Shown: piece by piece, positions 37,801 to 45,679 of the stretch | Numbering within the stretch: the first letter of the stretch is position 1 | Layout of the letters: each line of letters starts with the position of its first letter | Source: Bacteroidales bacterium | Lineage (GTDB): Bacteria; Bacteroidota; Bacteroidia; Bacteroidales; GCA-2748055 | Direction of reading: 5' to 3' | DNA length: 64,000 nt | Assembly: GCA_020636775.1 (NCBI GenBank) | Contig: JACJXF010000001.1 | Location: 248,001-312,000 of the forward strand | Position numbers and translations under genes: made by a program | Notes under the pieces: model-generated | Told to the model about the DNA's origin: nothing | Databases searched by the model: none | Seen by the model: only the letters and a program-made list of their open reading frames with translations

Positions 37801-37895
37801 TTGGAGGATTAATTCTGGCATTGCCCTTGCTTCTGATCATCCTGCCCTCAATATTAAAATTAATAGTTCGAAAGAAACAAGAGGATGAAAGCTGA
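34866..37895 (+). CDS. RND-family efflux pump (AcrB/HAE1-like)
   Basis: 1009 residues, full length. Twelve membrane segments in the usual 1+5+1+5 plan and two large periplasmic loops. The TM4 motif GLIIDDAIIVIEQIHR carries the double Asp of proton-coupled HAE1-type pumps rather than the heavy-metal signature, so it likely exports hydrophobic compounds or drugs. It forms an operon with the TolC-like and adaptor genes and the two-component system upstream. Confidence 0.94.
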   Translation: MENIFSRFRSPIGVILVILLIGGAFSYKNMKTSLFPDVSFPKIKIIAENGEQPVDKMMVTVTKPLENAIKKVENLRLIRSTTAMGSCEISAFMEWGSDIDLDKQRVESRINQIKNNLPSDVSITIEKMNPSILPVMGYSLQSETKNQVELKMIAEYIVKPYLSRIPGVSSIEVIGGKEKEFRIILDENRLANLKISPQDVEAALKNTGFIGSNGYTVDYRRLYLTVTDASIKNIQELGDLIVFDNTKSRIKLSDIAKLEIAEQNQYVKIKADGNNVPLIAVLKQPESNLIDVSNEVSANVEKLKDILPPGVHLIPYYKQAEFVSRSIKSIIDVLWVGLLLAIFVVIIFLRSFKASVVILFTIPLTLALTFVVMYSIGYDFNIMTIGAIAASIGLIIDDAIIVIEQIHRTHEEFPQRKPRELVGKAIKFLFPAMVSSSLSTIVILIPFQLMTGVAGAYFKILTETMIITLLSSFFVTWLGLPVIYLLFSRDRALSEKSLPKEGKNHRWIGFFLKRGYISLLFVFVLGLAIFYIMPKLPTGFLPDMDEGSIVLDYNSPPGTSLEETDRILNEVDRIIESVPEVKTYSRRTGTQMGFFITEPNRGDYLIELHKQRNKTTEEVSDIIRSRVEEALPSLSVDFGQVITDMLGDLMSSAQPIEIKIFGDNQAKLQDLSRIIADSVERVEGTADVFNGIVIAGPVLQIHPKEDMLKQYGLSASDLQEQAETHLAGRVVGFIPEKEQLTDVRMIFPQNNKTPIGKIEDIKICAASGIYLPLKNFADFTMESGVAEINRENLQSMGVVTARLNNRDLGSVMKDIQQKIAEIKLPPAYQIVYGGSFAEQQQSFTELLKILIAAGLLVFAVVLFMFRNLRYSLTVIFISVLGIAGGLMALFITNTPLNVGSYTGLIMIVGIIGENSIFTIQQFLTEYKKSDLNQALNFAISARLRPKLMTAIGAIVALTPLALGIGSGAQMHQPLAIAVIGGLILALPLLLIILPSILKLIVRKKQEDES

Positions 37896-38223
37896 ATTTA
37901 GTAGCGGCTGCTTTACTTCTGCTTTTAAGAAAATATAATTAAGGGGAGGGCCGCCAGACAGTTTCCATCCTTTGATAAAGCTTGCAAAGAAGAATTTTTA
38001 TTGCGACTAAAACAGCGATTTTTGCATATCGATGAAATCTCTGCCCGTTAACAATACCAGATCGGTACTGCGCTTTAAAAAAAATTTCGTGCTGACTAAT
38101 GCGATATCTGTCTCTCCTAAATGGGAATTTCCATGAATTAAAATATTTATGACTTTTCAAGCGTCTTAAAATTTCCTTTAGATTCACAGTCTAACTTTAT
38201 GCTTTACTAATAAATTTACAGAT

Positions 38224-38688
38224 ATGAAAAATTCAATCATGATTTTGGCAGTTTTGGCCATTTTCGGCCTGTATGCCTGTGGACAAACAGGCAAGGTAGT
38301 GCCTGAAAAAATAAAAACATCCTTTGCTCAAAAATTTCCCGAAGCATCTAAAGTTAAATGGGATAAAGAAAATGCAAGCGAATGGGAGGCAGAATTTATG
38401 ATGGGCGGAAAGGAATATTCTGCCAACTATAGTTCCGCCGGCGAATGGATGGAAACCGAATACGAAATTGAAGAAAGTGAAATTCCTGCCGACGTAAAAG
38501 CTAATCTTGAAAAAGAATTTTCAGGATGCAAAATTACAGAGTCAGAGATTTCAGAGACGGCCACTGGAAAAGTTTATGAATTTGAACTAAAAATCTCCGG
38601 GGAAATAATGGAAGTCTCAATGGATATGAACGGTAATGTTCTGAAAAAAGAAGAAGCAAAAGAAAACGATAAAGAGGATAAAGATTAG
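38224..38688 (+). CDS. PepSY-like (BLIP-fold) lipoprotein
   Basis: 154 residues, lipoprotein signal ending YAC. The mature part has two PepSY-like repeats (IKTSFAQKFPEASKVKWDKE and VKANLEKEFSGCKITESEIS) and an acidic tail (KENDKEDKD). Such proteins are often found near two-component and efflux genes in Bacteroidota and may inhibit proteases or bind envelope proteins. The preceding 328-base gap (37896-38223) holds no convincing gene; a minus-strand 82-codon frame there has no recognisable features. Confidence 0.8.
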   Translation: MKNSIMILAVLAIFGLYACGQTGKVVPEKIKTSFAQKFPEASKVKWDKENASEWEAEFMMGGKEYSANYSSAGEWMETEYEIEESEIPADVKANLEKEFSGCKITESEISETATGKVYEFELKISGEIMEVSMDMNGNVLKKEEAKENDKEDKD

Positions 38689-38711
38689 AAATAAGCCTGT
38701 CTGCGGTTTCT

Positions 38712-40028
38712 TCAAACAATCAGGCTAAGCGCCATAACTCCTATCAGCCCGGTTATTCCTATGGATGTCTCCATGACGCTCCAGGTTTTAAGGGTGTCCT
38801 TGATGCTTAGATTGAAATATTCCTTAAAAAGCCAGAAGCCACCATCATTAACATGACCAAACATAAGACTCCCGGAACCAATGGCAAGAACCATTAGTTC
38901 CGGGCTTACTGAACTTGTGCTCAATAAAGGAAAAACAATACCGGCAGTAGTAATGCCGGCCACAGTGGCGGATCCTATGCAAAACCTGATGGTTGTTGCA
39001 ATCAGCCAGCCCAGAAAAAGGGGGGACAAGGATGATTTCCCCAACCATTCACCGATAAAAACACTCACCCCTCCATCAATTAATACCTGTTTAAATGCCC
39101 CTGCTCCGGCAATCATAAGCATAATGGTGGTAATACTGATTACTGAATGTGTAAGCGACGACATGATTTCTCCCATTTTTCTGTCTCTCATGACTCCCAA
39201 TACAAACACTGCAAATAAGACGGAAATTAAGAGGGCTATAACAGGATTGCCCAGATGAGAGAGAAAAGTGCGGACAGGATTTCCTTCAGGTAAAATGATT
39301 CCGGCTAATGTAGCAAGACTGATAAGAATCATCGGCATTAGAGCTGAGAAAAAACTAATCCAGAATCCGGGCAATTTATCCTCCGGAAGGATGCTCGAGT
39401 TAAGAAATTCTTTCAGGGGCTTTGCTTTTATTCTGCTTAGAAATTTGGACAGTATGGGACCCGATAAAAAGATTGCAGGGAGGGCTATTATTAATCCATA
39501 TATCATGGTTTTTCCCATGTCGGCATGGAACATAACGGCAATAGCAGTGGGCGCAGGATGCGGAGGAAGGTAGCCATGGGTAACCGACAATGAGGCCAGC
39601 AGGGGAAGTCCTACATAGAGCAGTGGAAGTCCCGTGGAAGCAGCTACCGTGAATACCAGCGGAATTAAAATAAAGAAGCCTACATCATAAAACAGAGATA
39701 GCCCTACGATAAATCCCGTAATCATTAATGCTAGCTGTATATGCTTCGTTCCAAAAAAGCCGATCATAACCGAACTAATCTTTTGCGCCGCACCACTCTC
39801 CGAAATAATCTTTCCAAGCATAGCACCAAATCCCAGCACCAGGACAATAATTCCCATGGTGTTTCCAATGCCTTTTTCAATTGAGGTAACAGCACTGTCA
39901 ATGTCCATTCCTTCGGCAATTGCAACGGCAAGAGAAACAAGTATAAATGCCAGAAAAGAATTTAATTTCAGGACCAGGATCAGGAATAACAGGAGTAATA
40001 TTCCGGCAATGACGATTGCTAGCGGCAT
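38712..40028 (-). CDS. Gluconate:H+ symporter family permease (GntP family)
   Basis: 438 residues with about 12 membrane segments. Characteristic stretches: LVLGFGAMLGKIISESGAA, SLFYDVGFFILIPLV, GYLPPHPAPTAIA and MFGHVNDGGFWLFKEYFNLS. GntP-family proteins take up gluconate or related sugar acids. No kinase or dehydratase is adjacent, so the exact substrate is uncertain. It stands alone, convergent with the PepSY-like gene and divergent from rpsT. Confidence 0.93.
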   Translation of the reverse strand: MPLAIVIAGILLLLFLILVLKLNSFLAFILVSLAVAIAEGMDIDSAVTSIEKGIGNTMGIIVLVLGFGAMLGKIISESGAAQKISSVMIGFFGTKHIQLALMITGFIVGLSLFYDVGFFILIPLVFTVAASTGLPLLYVGLPLLASLSVTHGYLPPHPAPTAIAVMFHADMGKTMIYGLIIALPAIFLSGPILSKFLSRIKAKPLKEFLNSSILPEDKLPGFWISFFSALMPMILISLATLAGIILPEGNPVRTFLSHLGNPVIALLISVLFAVFVLGVMRDRKMGEIMSSLTHSVISITTIMLMIAGAGAFKQVLIDGGVSVFIGEWLGKSSLSPLFLGWLIATTIRFCIGSATVAGITTAGIVFPLLSTSSVSPELMVLAIGSGSLMFGHVNDGGFWLFKEYFNLSIKDTLKTWSVMETSIGITGLIGVMALSLIV

Positions 40029-40121
40029 GAGGATAATTATAAATAATATTTTCTTATCAGATTTCTGAAAGGTAAAATAATCCTTTTTGGAGCAAAAATT
40101 TTTTTAATTCAAATTAATACT

Positions 40122-40129
40122 TAATTTTG
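40122..40129 (+). promoter_or_regulatory. Candidate -7 element for rpsT
   Basis: TAATTTTG matches the TAnnTTTG consensus exactly and lies 56 bases before the rpsT start. No clear -33 TTTG at the usual distance. Confidence 0.4.
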
Positions 40130-40184
40130 CAAGCCAATTTTACGGGAAAACAATTCATTGAATATAAATAATTTTACACAATAA

Positions 40185-40439
40185 ATGGCACATCATAAAT
40201 CAGCAAAGAAAAGAATCAGGCAAACCGAGAGCAAGCGTCTGAGCAACAAGTACAATGCAAGAGGAATGCGTAATGCCCTTAAAGAACTTCGTGGTACCGG
40301 GGAAAAAGCTGCTGCTGAAGAGCTTCTGCCTAAAGTTAACTCCATGCTTGATAAGCTTGCAAAAACCAATGTTATTCACAAAAACAAGGCAAGCAATTTG
40401 AAATCAAAAATTCAGAAACACGTTTCAGGATTATCCTGA
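40185..40439 (+). CDS. rpsT: 30S ribosomal protein S20
   Basis: 84 residues, normal length, Lys/Arg/Ala-rich with the conserved start MAHHKSAKKRIRQTESKRL and the C-terminal IHKNKASNLKSKI. Binds 16S rRNA in small-subunit assembly. It is monocistronic: a promoter-like element precedes it and a strong terminator follows 23 bases after the stop. Confidence 0.98.
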   Translation: MAHHKSAKKRIRQTESKRLSNKYNARGMRNALKELRGTGEKAAAEELLPKVNSMLDKLAKTNVIHKNKASNLKSKIQKHVSGLS

Positions 40440-40462
40440 TCAAATTTCCCATTAAAATATTT

Positions 40463-40498
40463 AAGGCTGTCTCCTGCGAGGGAACAGCCTTTTTTTTT
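40463..40498 (+). terminator. Rho-independent terminator of rpsT
   Basis: Perfect 8-base stem AAGGCTGT/ACAGCCTT, 13-base loop, then nine T. Confidence 0.88.
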
Positions 40499-40650
40499 GA
40501 CCTTATTTTCACCAGCCTTCTGGAAACTTCCATCCATTAATTTGAAAAAAAACATGCTACCCCTGATGTGGTCATACATGATTTTTTGTTGTTTTTCCCA
40601 TCAAATAATGCCGATATTATTTGATTCGCCACATTAAGGAATAAAAACCC

Positions 40651-41343
40651 TTGGAATACAAAAAACTCATTATCCGGAACTGGTCGCTGGAAGACCGCCC
40701 CCGTGAAAAACTGCTGAATCATGGAGTTAACAGCCTCAGCGATGCAGAACTCCTTGCCATACTTCTTGGTTCGGGAACAAGAAATACTTCGGCTGTGGAT
40801 CTGGCAAGACAAATTCTTGAAATCGCCGGAAATAACCTGCATCAATTAGGAAAACTAAGCTTTTCAGACTTAAGCCATATCAGAGGAATCGGTAAGGCTA
40901 AGGCCCTGATGATACTCTCAGCTTTTGAACTGGGACGAAGGAGAACCCAGACCGATACCCTGACAAAACTGAAAATATCATCCAGCAAGGATGTTTTCAA
41001 ACTTTTCCAACCTCTTCTTGGCGATATTCCTCATGAAGAATTCTGGATACTGATACTTAACCGCTCCAATCAGGTTATCGATAAGGTCAGAATAAGCCAG
41101 GGAGGAATCTCGGGAACGGTCATAGACTCCCGTTTAATACTGAAGAATGCCATTGACCGGCTTGCTTCCGGACTTATTCTCTGCCATAATCATCCTTCCG
41201 GTAATACTCAACCCAGCGATGCAGATAAAAAGATAACTGAAAAAATCCAAAAGGCAGCTGCCTTTATGGAAATAAACCTGCTGGATCATATTATTATTGC
41301 CGATAAGAATTTCTTTTCATTTGCGGATGAAGGGCTTCTGTAA
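40651..41343 (+). CDS. radC: RadC family protein (JAB/MPN domain)
   Basis: 230 residues using a TTG start; no ATG occurs at a suitable place in frame and the family N-terminus (WSLEDRPREKLLNHGVNSL) needs this start. A helix-hairpin-helix part (LSHIRGIGKAKALMI) is followed by the JAB metal motif LILCHNHPSGNTQPSDAD. Despite its name the role in DNA repair is not proven. Convergent with folK. Confidence 0.95.
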   Translation: MEYKKLIIRNWSLEDRPREKLLNHGVNSLSDAELLAILLGSGTRNTSAVDLARQILEIAGNNLHQLGKLSFSDLSHIRGIGKAKALMILSAFELGRRRTQTDTLTKLKISSSKDVFKLFQPLLGDIPHEEFWILILNRSNQVIDKVRISQGGISGTVIDSRLILKNAIDRLASGLILCHNHPSGNTQPSDADKKITEKIQKAAAFMEINLLDHIIIADKNFFSFADEGLL

Positions 41344-41370
41344 TAAGGTAAAGTTTATTGACGAAACCAG

Positions 41371-41868
41371 TTAGATTTCATTACTATGGCATAATTCAAC
41401 TATTGAGCCGTCAGGACAGGAATCCAGAAGCTCGCTGATGGTTTTCTTTAATTCCGGGTGCAGAAAACCGGGTGCGATCTCTTTCAGGGGGACAAGGGCA
41501 AATCTCCTGAGATGCAGTCTTGGATGGGGTATTACTAATTCTGTAGTGTGTATGATCTCACTTCCGTAAAACAGGATATCAATGTCAATGACTCTGTCGG
41601 CGTAACCTTCCACCCCCCTGATTCTTCCCATCTCCATTTCAATTTCCAGCAATTTCTTCAGGAGTATGTCTGAACTGAGACTGGTATCCAGTCCAATACA
41701 TTGATTAAAAAAATAATTTTCCGACGAATAGCCCCAGGCTTTACTCTGATAGATTCCGGAGCTTTGAAATATTTTAAGGGGAAGCAAAGAAATCCTGGTA
41801 ATTGCTTCTTTTAACAGTTCTCTGCTGTCTCCAAGATTACTGCCTGTTAAAAGAAATACCCTTTTCAT
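41371..41868 (-). CDS. folK: 2-amino-4-hydroxy-6-hydroxymethyldihydropteridine diphosphokinase
   Basis: 165 residues. The start FLLTGSNLGDSRELL and the signature RVEGYADRVIDIDILFYG, with the metal-binding Asp residues, identify HPPK, which adds pyrophosphate to the pterin precursor in folate synthesis. Single-domain form, not fused to FolB or FolP. It is divergent from sppA. Confidence 0.95.
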   Translation of the reverse strand: MKRVFLLTGSNLGDSRELLKEAITRISLLPLKIFQSSGIYQSKAWGYSSENYFFNQCIGLDTSLSSDILLKKLLEIEMEMGRIRGVEGYADRVIDIDILFYGSEIIHTTELVIPHPRLHLRRFALVPLKEIAPGFLHPELKKTISELLDSCPDGSIVELCHSNEI

Positions 41869-41975
41869 GTTAAAGTTATGGTTAAAACTCTGCCTTGATT
41901 TCCAAAGTACTGAATAATATTTTAATTTTAGAGAGATTATAAATCCATTTCACATTTTTAATTAAGCTATACCCC

Positions 41976-43742
41976 ATGAAATCATTTCTTAAGTTTACCC
42001 TGGCAACCATTGTTGGAATATTGCTTACATCATTAATTTTCTTACTTATTCTTGTCGGTATTATCTCTGCTGCCTCAAGCGAAAGCCCGGTGGTCGTGAA
42101 ACCCCATACCCTGTTACTGGCCGATTTTAAACTTCCCATTGTTGACAGGGATCCTGAGATGCCTTTTGGCTCAATTGACTTTATGAACCTGTCGGCTGAA
42201 AGCAGCATGGGTCTGAACGTTATTCTCGACAATATTGATAAAGCCTCTAAAGATGGAAATATAGATGGGATTTTCATGGATCTCACCACCATGTCTGCCG
42301 GAGTTGCCAGCGTGGAAGAAATACGTAATGCCCTGATAAAATTTAAAGAGTCAGGAAAATTCATAATAGCTCATGCCGATTATTACACACGTGGCACCTA
42401 CTATCTGGCATCCGTTGCCGATAGCATTTACCTTACTCCCACCGGCGAATTGCCCTGGATTGGTCTTAGCTCGCAATCCCTTTTCTTTAAGCGGGCGCTC
42501 GACAAACTGGGAATTGATGCACAGATAATCAGGGCTGGTGAGTATAAGGCTGCGGCAGAACCTTTCATGTATGAAAATTTAAGCAAGGAAAACCGTGAGC
42601 AGATTACGGCTTATACTTCATCAATCTGGAACGTTATGGTCAGGAATGTTGCCGCATCCAGATCAATAGATCCCAAAGAACTCAATACTTTGGCGGATCA
42701 GATGACCATCAGCAATGCTAAGGCTGCTCTGGAATATAAAATGGTCGACGGACTTAAATATTTTGATGAAGTTCTCGCTGATCTTAAGAAGCTTACATCT
42801 ACTGATGAGAACAGGGACATAAAAACAATCAGCCTGAAAAAATATACCAAGGTTCCCAGGAAAGAAGGAGAAGTTAACTACCTGGCCAAGAATAAGATCG
42901 CCATTATTTATGCAGGTGGAAATATTGTAACGGGAGAGGGCTCAATTGGAAATATGGGAGCCGATAAAATAGCGAGAACTCTTCGGGAGGCTCGTCGCGA
43001 CACAACCATAAAAGCCATTGTTTTCAGAGTAAATTCGGGCGGAGGAAGTGCACTTGCATCTGAAATTATCTGGAGAGAAGTGAAACTTGCCTCAGAAACC
43101 AAGCCTCTTATTGCTTCCCTTGGTGATGTTGCTGCCTCAGGAGGATACTACATTGTGGCTCCATCGGCAAAAATCATCGCAAGTCCGAATACCATCACGG
43201 GCTCTATCGGGGTAATCGGGATACTCCCCAATTTTAAGGATTTTATGAATAATAAGCTTGGAATTACTTCAGAGGCTGTAAACACCAACTCCCATTCCGA
43301 CCTTGGTTCCATGATGCGACCCCTAACAAAGGAAGAGGAAGCTCTTATTCAAAAAGAAGTTCTGAATACCTATCATCTCTTTGTTAACCGTGTTGCACAG
43401 GGCAGAAAACTCAGCGATGAGCAGGTGGATAAAATTGGTCGCGGACATGTTTACACAGCAGAGGATGCTAAGCTCATCGGTTTGGTTGATGATTTTGGAG
43501 GATTGGAAAAATCTGTAAAAATTGCAGCTGAAGAGGCTAATGTAACGGATTACCGTATCGTGGAATACCCCAGACTGGAAAGTCCGTTCGACACTTTTGT
43601 AAAACAATTTACCAATGATGTCAGAATAAAAATCATTAACAAAGAGCTTGGTACCGATTATAAGTATTACAAACAGCTGGAAGCTATAAAATCAATGCAG
43701 GGCATACAGGCGATCATGCCATTTGATATAGAATTATTCTGA
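41976..43742 (+). CDS. sppA: Signal peptide peptidase SppA (67K type)
   Basis: 588 residues, the long double-domain form. One N-terminal membrane segment (FTLATIVGILLTSLIFLLIL). The catalytic Lys lies in RAGEYKAAAEPF of the first half and the Ser in DVAASGGYYIV of the second half. It degrades leftover signal peptides in the membrane. A weak promoter-like pair, TTG at 41895 and TATTTTAA at 41918, is spaced by 20 bases upstream. The gene is followed 21 bases later by lpxK. Confidence 0.94.
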   Translation: MKSFLKFTLATIVGILLTSLIFLLILVGIISAASSESPVVVKPHTLLLADFKLPIVDRDPEMPFGSIDFMNLSAESSMGLNVILDNIDKASKDGNIDGIFMDLTTMSAGVASVEEIRNALIKFKESGKFIIAHADYYTRGTYYLASVADSIYLTPTGELPWIGLSSQSLFFKRALDKLGIDAQIIRAGEYKAAAEPFMYENLSKENREQITAYTSSIWNVMVRNVAASRSIDPKELNTLADQMTISNAKAALEYKMVDGLKYFDEVLADLKKLTSTDENRDIKTISLKKYTKVPRKEGEVNYLAKNKIAIIYAGGNIVTGEGSIGNMGADKIARTLREARRDTTIKAIVFRVNSGGGSALASEIIWREVKLASETKPLIASLGDVAASGGYYIVAPSAKIIASPNTITGSIGVIGILPNFKDFMNNKLGITSEAVNTNSHSDLGSMMRPLTKEEEALIQKEVLNTYHLFVNRVAQGRKLSDEQVDKIGRGHVYTAEDAKLIGLVDDFGGLEKSVKIAAEEANVTDYRIVEYPRLESPFDTFVKQFTNDVRIKIINKELGTDYKYYKQLEAIKSMQGIQAIMPFDIELF

Positions 43743-43763
43743 AAATAATATAACCGAAGGTCA

Positions 43764-44921
43764 GTGGCGCTTGCAGGGCCGGCAATATCATTCGTAAATA
43801 ACTTGTCGAACAGAAACATATTCTTTTTTCTTCTGCTTCCATTTAGCTGGATTTATGGGCTAATTGTTTTTATGCGGAATAAGTTATTCGATTTTGGCAT
43901 CCTGCCTTCCGAAGAGTTCGATATCCCTGTTATTTCGGTTGGGAATATAAGCGTGGGAGGAACGGGTAAAACGCCCCATATTGAATATCTGATAAGACTG
44001 TTGAAAGATGAATTTTCGGTTGCTACCCTTTCCCGGGGATATAAGCGTAAAACCAAAGGTTTTATTATTGCAGGTGACAATCCCGACGCTGAAACTCTGG
44101 GTGATGAACCCTGCCAGTTAAAACAGAAATTTCAGGATATCATCGTTGCTGTGGATGCCAATCGAAGAAATGGAATACGGAAATTGCTTTCATGTGGAAA
44201 GAAAATTGACCTTATTCTGCTCGATGATGCATTTCAGCACCGTTACGTATCACCGGGCCTCTCCATTCTTCTAATTGATTACAACCGCCCACTGCATTCT
44301 GATTATCTTCTTCCTGCCGGGCGGCTCCGCGAGCCGGCTTCGGGAAAAGAAAGGGCTGATATATTGCTTATCAGTAAATCTCCCCAAAAACTAAAACCCA
44401 TTGAGAGAAGAATCATAGTTAAGGATACAAATCTTCACACACTCCAGTATTTGTACTTCACAACTGTAAATTCGCATCCTCCCCTGCCAGTATTTCCAAA
44501 GGATAATACGGACGATCCTGAACTCCTGAAGTCGTCGAATCTGTCTCTGCTTATGGTCTCGGGAATCGCTAATCCCAGAGACCTGAAACGATTTGCCCGT
44601 TCACTCTCCACCAGGATTAAGGAGCTCTATTTTCCTGACCATCACAATTACTCAGCTTCAGACATGATTGTTATACAGGAACAGTTTCAATCTCTTGAGG
44701 GTGAAGAAAAAATTCTGATCACAACTGAAAAAGATGCCGTTCGTTTTCAAAAATATTCCGATCTTCCCGAAAATTTTAAAAACCGAATGTTCTATATTCC
44801 AATTTCAATTGATTTTCTCAATGAGGATGCGGAAAATTTTAATAAACAAGTTTTAAGTTATGTTAGAGATAATAAACGAAACAGTATCCTTCATAAAGGA
44901 AAAGACGAAATTTCAGCCTGA
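43764..44921 (+). CDS. lpxK: Tetraacyldisaccharide 4'-kinase
   Basis: 385 residues with a GTG start placed 4 bases after GAAGG. An N-terminal membrane anchor (FFFLLLPFSWIYGLIVFM) is followed by VGNISVGGTGKTPHIEYL (P-loop) and LDDAFQHRYV. LpxK phosphorylates the lipid A precursor, confirming an LPS-bearing Gram-negative host. Its last 62 bases overlap the 5' end of the downstream purine nucleoside phosphorylase gene in another frame. Confidence 0.95.
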   Translation: MALAGPAISFVNNLSNRNIFFFLLLPFSWIYGLIVFMRNKLFDFGILPSEEFDIPVISVGNISVGGTGKTPHIEYLIRLLKDEFSVATLSRGYKRKTKGFIIAGDNPDAETLGDEPCQLKQKFQDIIVAVDANRRNGIRKLLSCGKKIDLILLDDAFQHRYVSPGLSILLIDYNRPLHSDYLLPAGRLREPASGKERADILLISKSPQKLKPIERRIIVKDTNLHTLQYLYFTTVNSHPPLPVFPKDNTDDPELLKSSNLSLLMVSGIANPRDLKRFARSLSTRIKELYFPDHHNYSASDMIVIQEQFQSLEGEEKILITTEKDAVRFQKYSDLPENFKNRMFYIPISIDFLNEDAENFNKQVLSYVRDNKRNSILHKGKDEISA

Positions 44922-45669
44922 GGTTGCAATTATTCTCGGTACCGGTCTGGGCGGACTTACTGAGGATATCGATATTTATATGTCACTTAATTATTCTGAA
45001 ATCCCCAATTTCCCTGTTAGTACGGCTCCCGGTCATCAGGGTAAACTTATTTTTGGAACCCTGGGAGGGAAAAAGGTAATGGCTATGCAGGGCCGCTTCC
45101 ACTTCTACGAAGGATACTCCATGCAGGAAGTTACTTTTCCTATAAGAGTTATGAAATTTATGGGAATTAAATATCTCTTCGTTTCCAATGCCAGCGGAGG
45201 GATGAATCCGGATTTTGAAATCGGTGACCTGATGATCCAGAATGATCATATTAACCTGCTCCCAAACCCACTTATCGGCAAACATTATCCCGAATTCGGC
45301 GACCGCTTTCCTGATATGAGCGAAAGCTATGACAAGGAACTTATTAAACGGGCCCTTAAAATTGCAGAACAAAATAATATTAGCGTGAGGCTTGGATGCT
45401 ATGTGGGTGTTACCGGTCCAACATTGGAAACTCCCAAGGAATATCAGTATTTCAGGATCATAGGTGGAGACGCGGTAGGCATGTCAACAGTACCTGAAGT
45501 TATTGTTGCTCACCAGATGGGAATGCCCTGTTTTGCCATATCCATTATCACCGATCTCGGGGTTCCCGGAAGAATCGTTGAGGTTAGCGTGGAAGATGTC
45601 CAGAAAGCCGCCGCGGCTTCGGCTCCCAAAATGACGCTCATAATGGAAAAACTTATTGAAAGTCTCTGA
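44860..45669 (+). CDS. Purine nucleoside phosphorylase (class II, trimeric type)
   Basis: 269 residues. AIILGTGLGGL (phosphate loop), GHQGKLIFG, MQGRFHFYEGYSMQ, VSNASGGMN and GDAVGMSTVPE identify the trimeric PNP family that splits inosine/guanosine with phosphate. The ATG at 44860 is needed to include the family's N-terminal helix, so the 62-base overlap with lpxK is probably real. The ribose 1-phosphate product links to pentose metabolism, but it is far from the rbsK operon. Confidence 0.95.
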   Translation: MLEIINETVSFIKEKTKFQPEVAIILGTGLGGLTEDIDIYMSLNYSEIPNFPVSTAPGHQGKLIFGTLGGKKVMAMQGRFHFYEGYSMQEVTFPIRVMKFMGIKYLFVSNASGGMNPDFEIGDLMIQNDHINLLPNPLIGKHYPEFGDRFPDMSESYDKELIKRALKIAEQNNISVRLGCYVGVTGPTLETPKEYQYFRIIGGDAVGMSTVPEVIVAHQMGMPCFAISIITDLGVPGRIVEVSVEDVQKAAAASAPKMTLIMEKLIESL

Positions 45670-45679
45670 TCTCAGAAAT

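Noticed and set aside
37939..38187. 82-codon open frame on the minus strand between the RND pump and the PepSY-like gene
   Set aside because: No signal peptide, no family resemblance and no supporting ribosome-binding context.
38712..40439. Operon of the gluconate permease with rpsT
   Set aside because: The genes are divergent, with a promoter-like element for rpsT between them.
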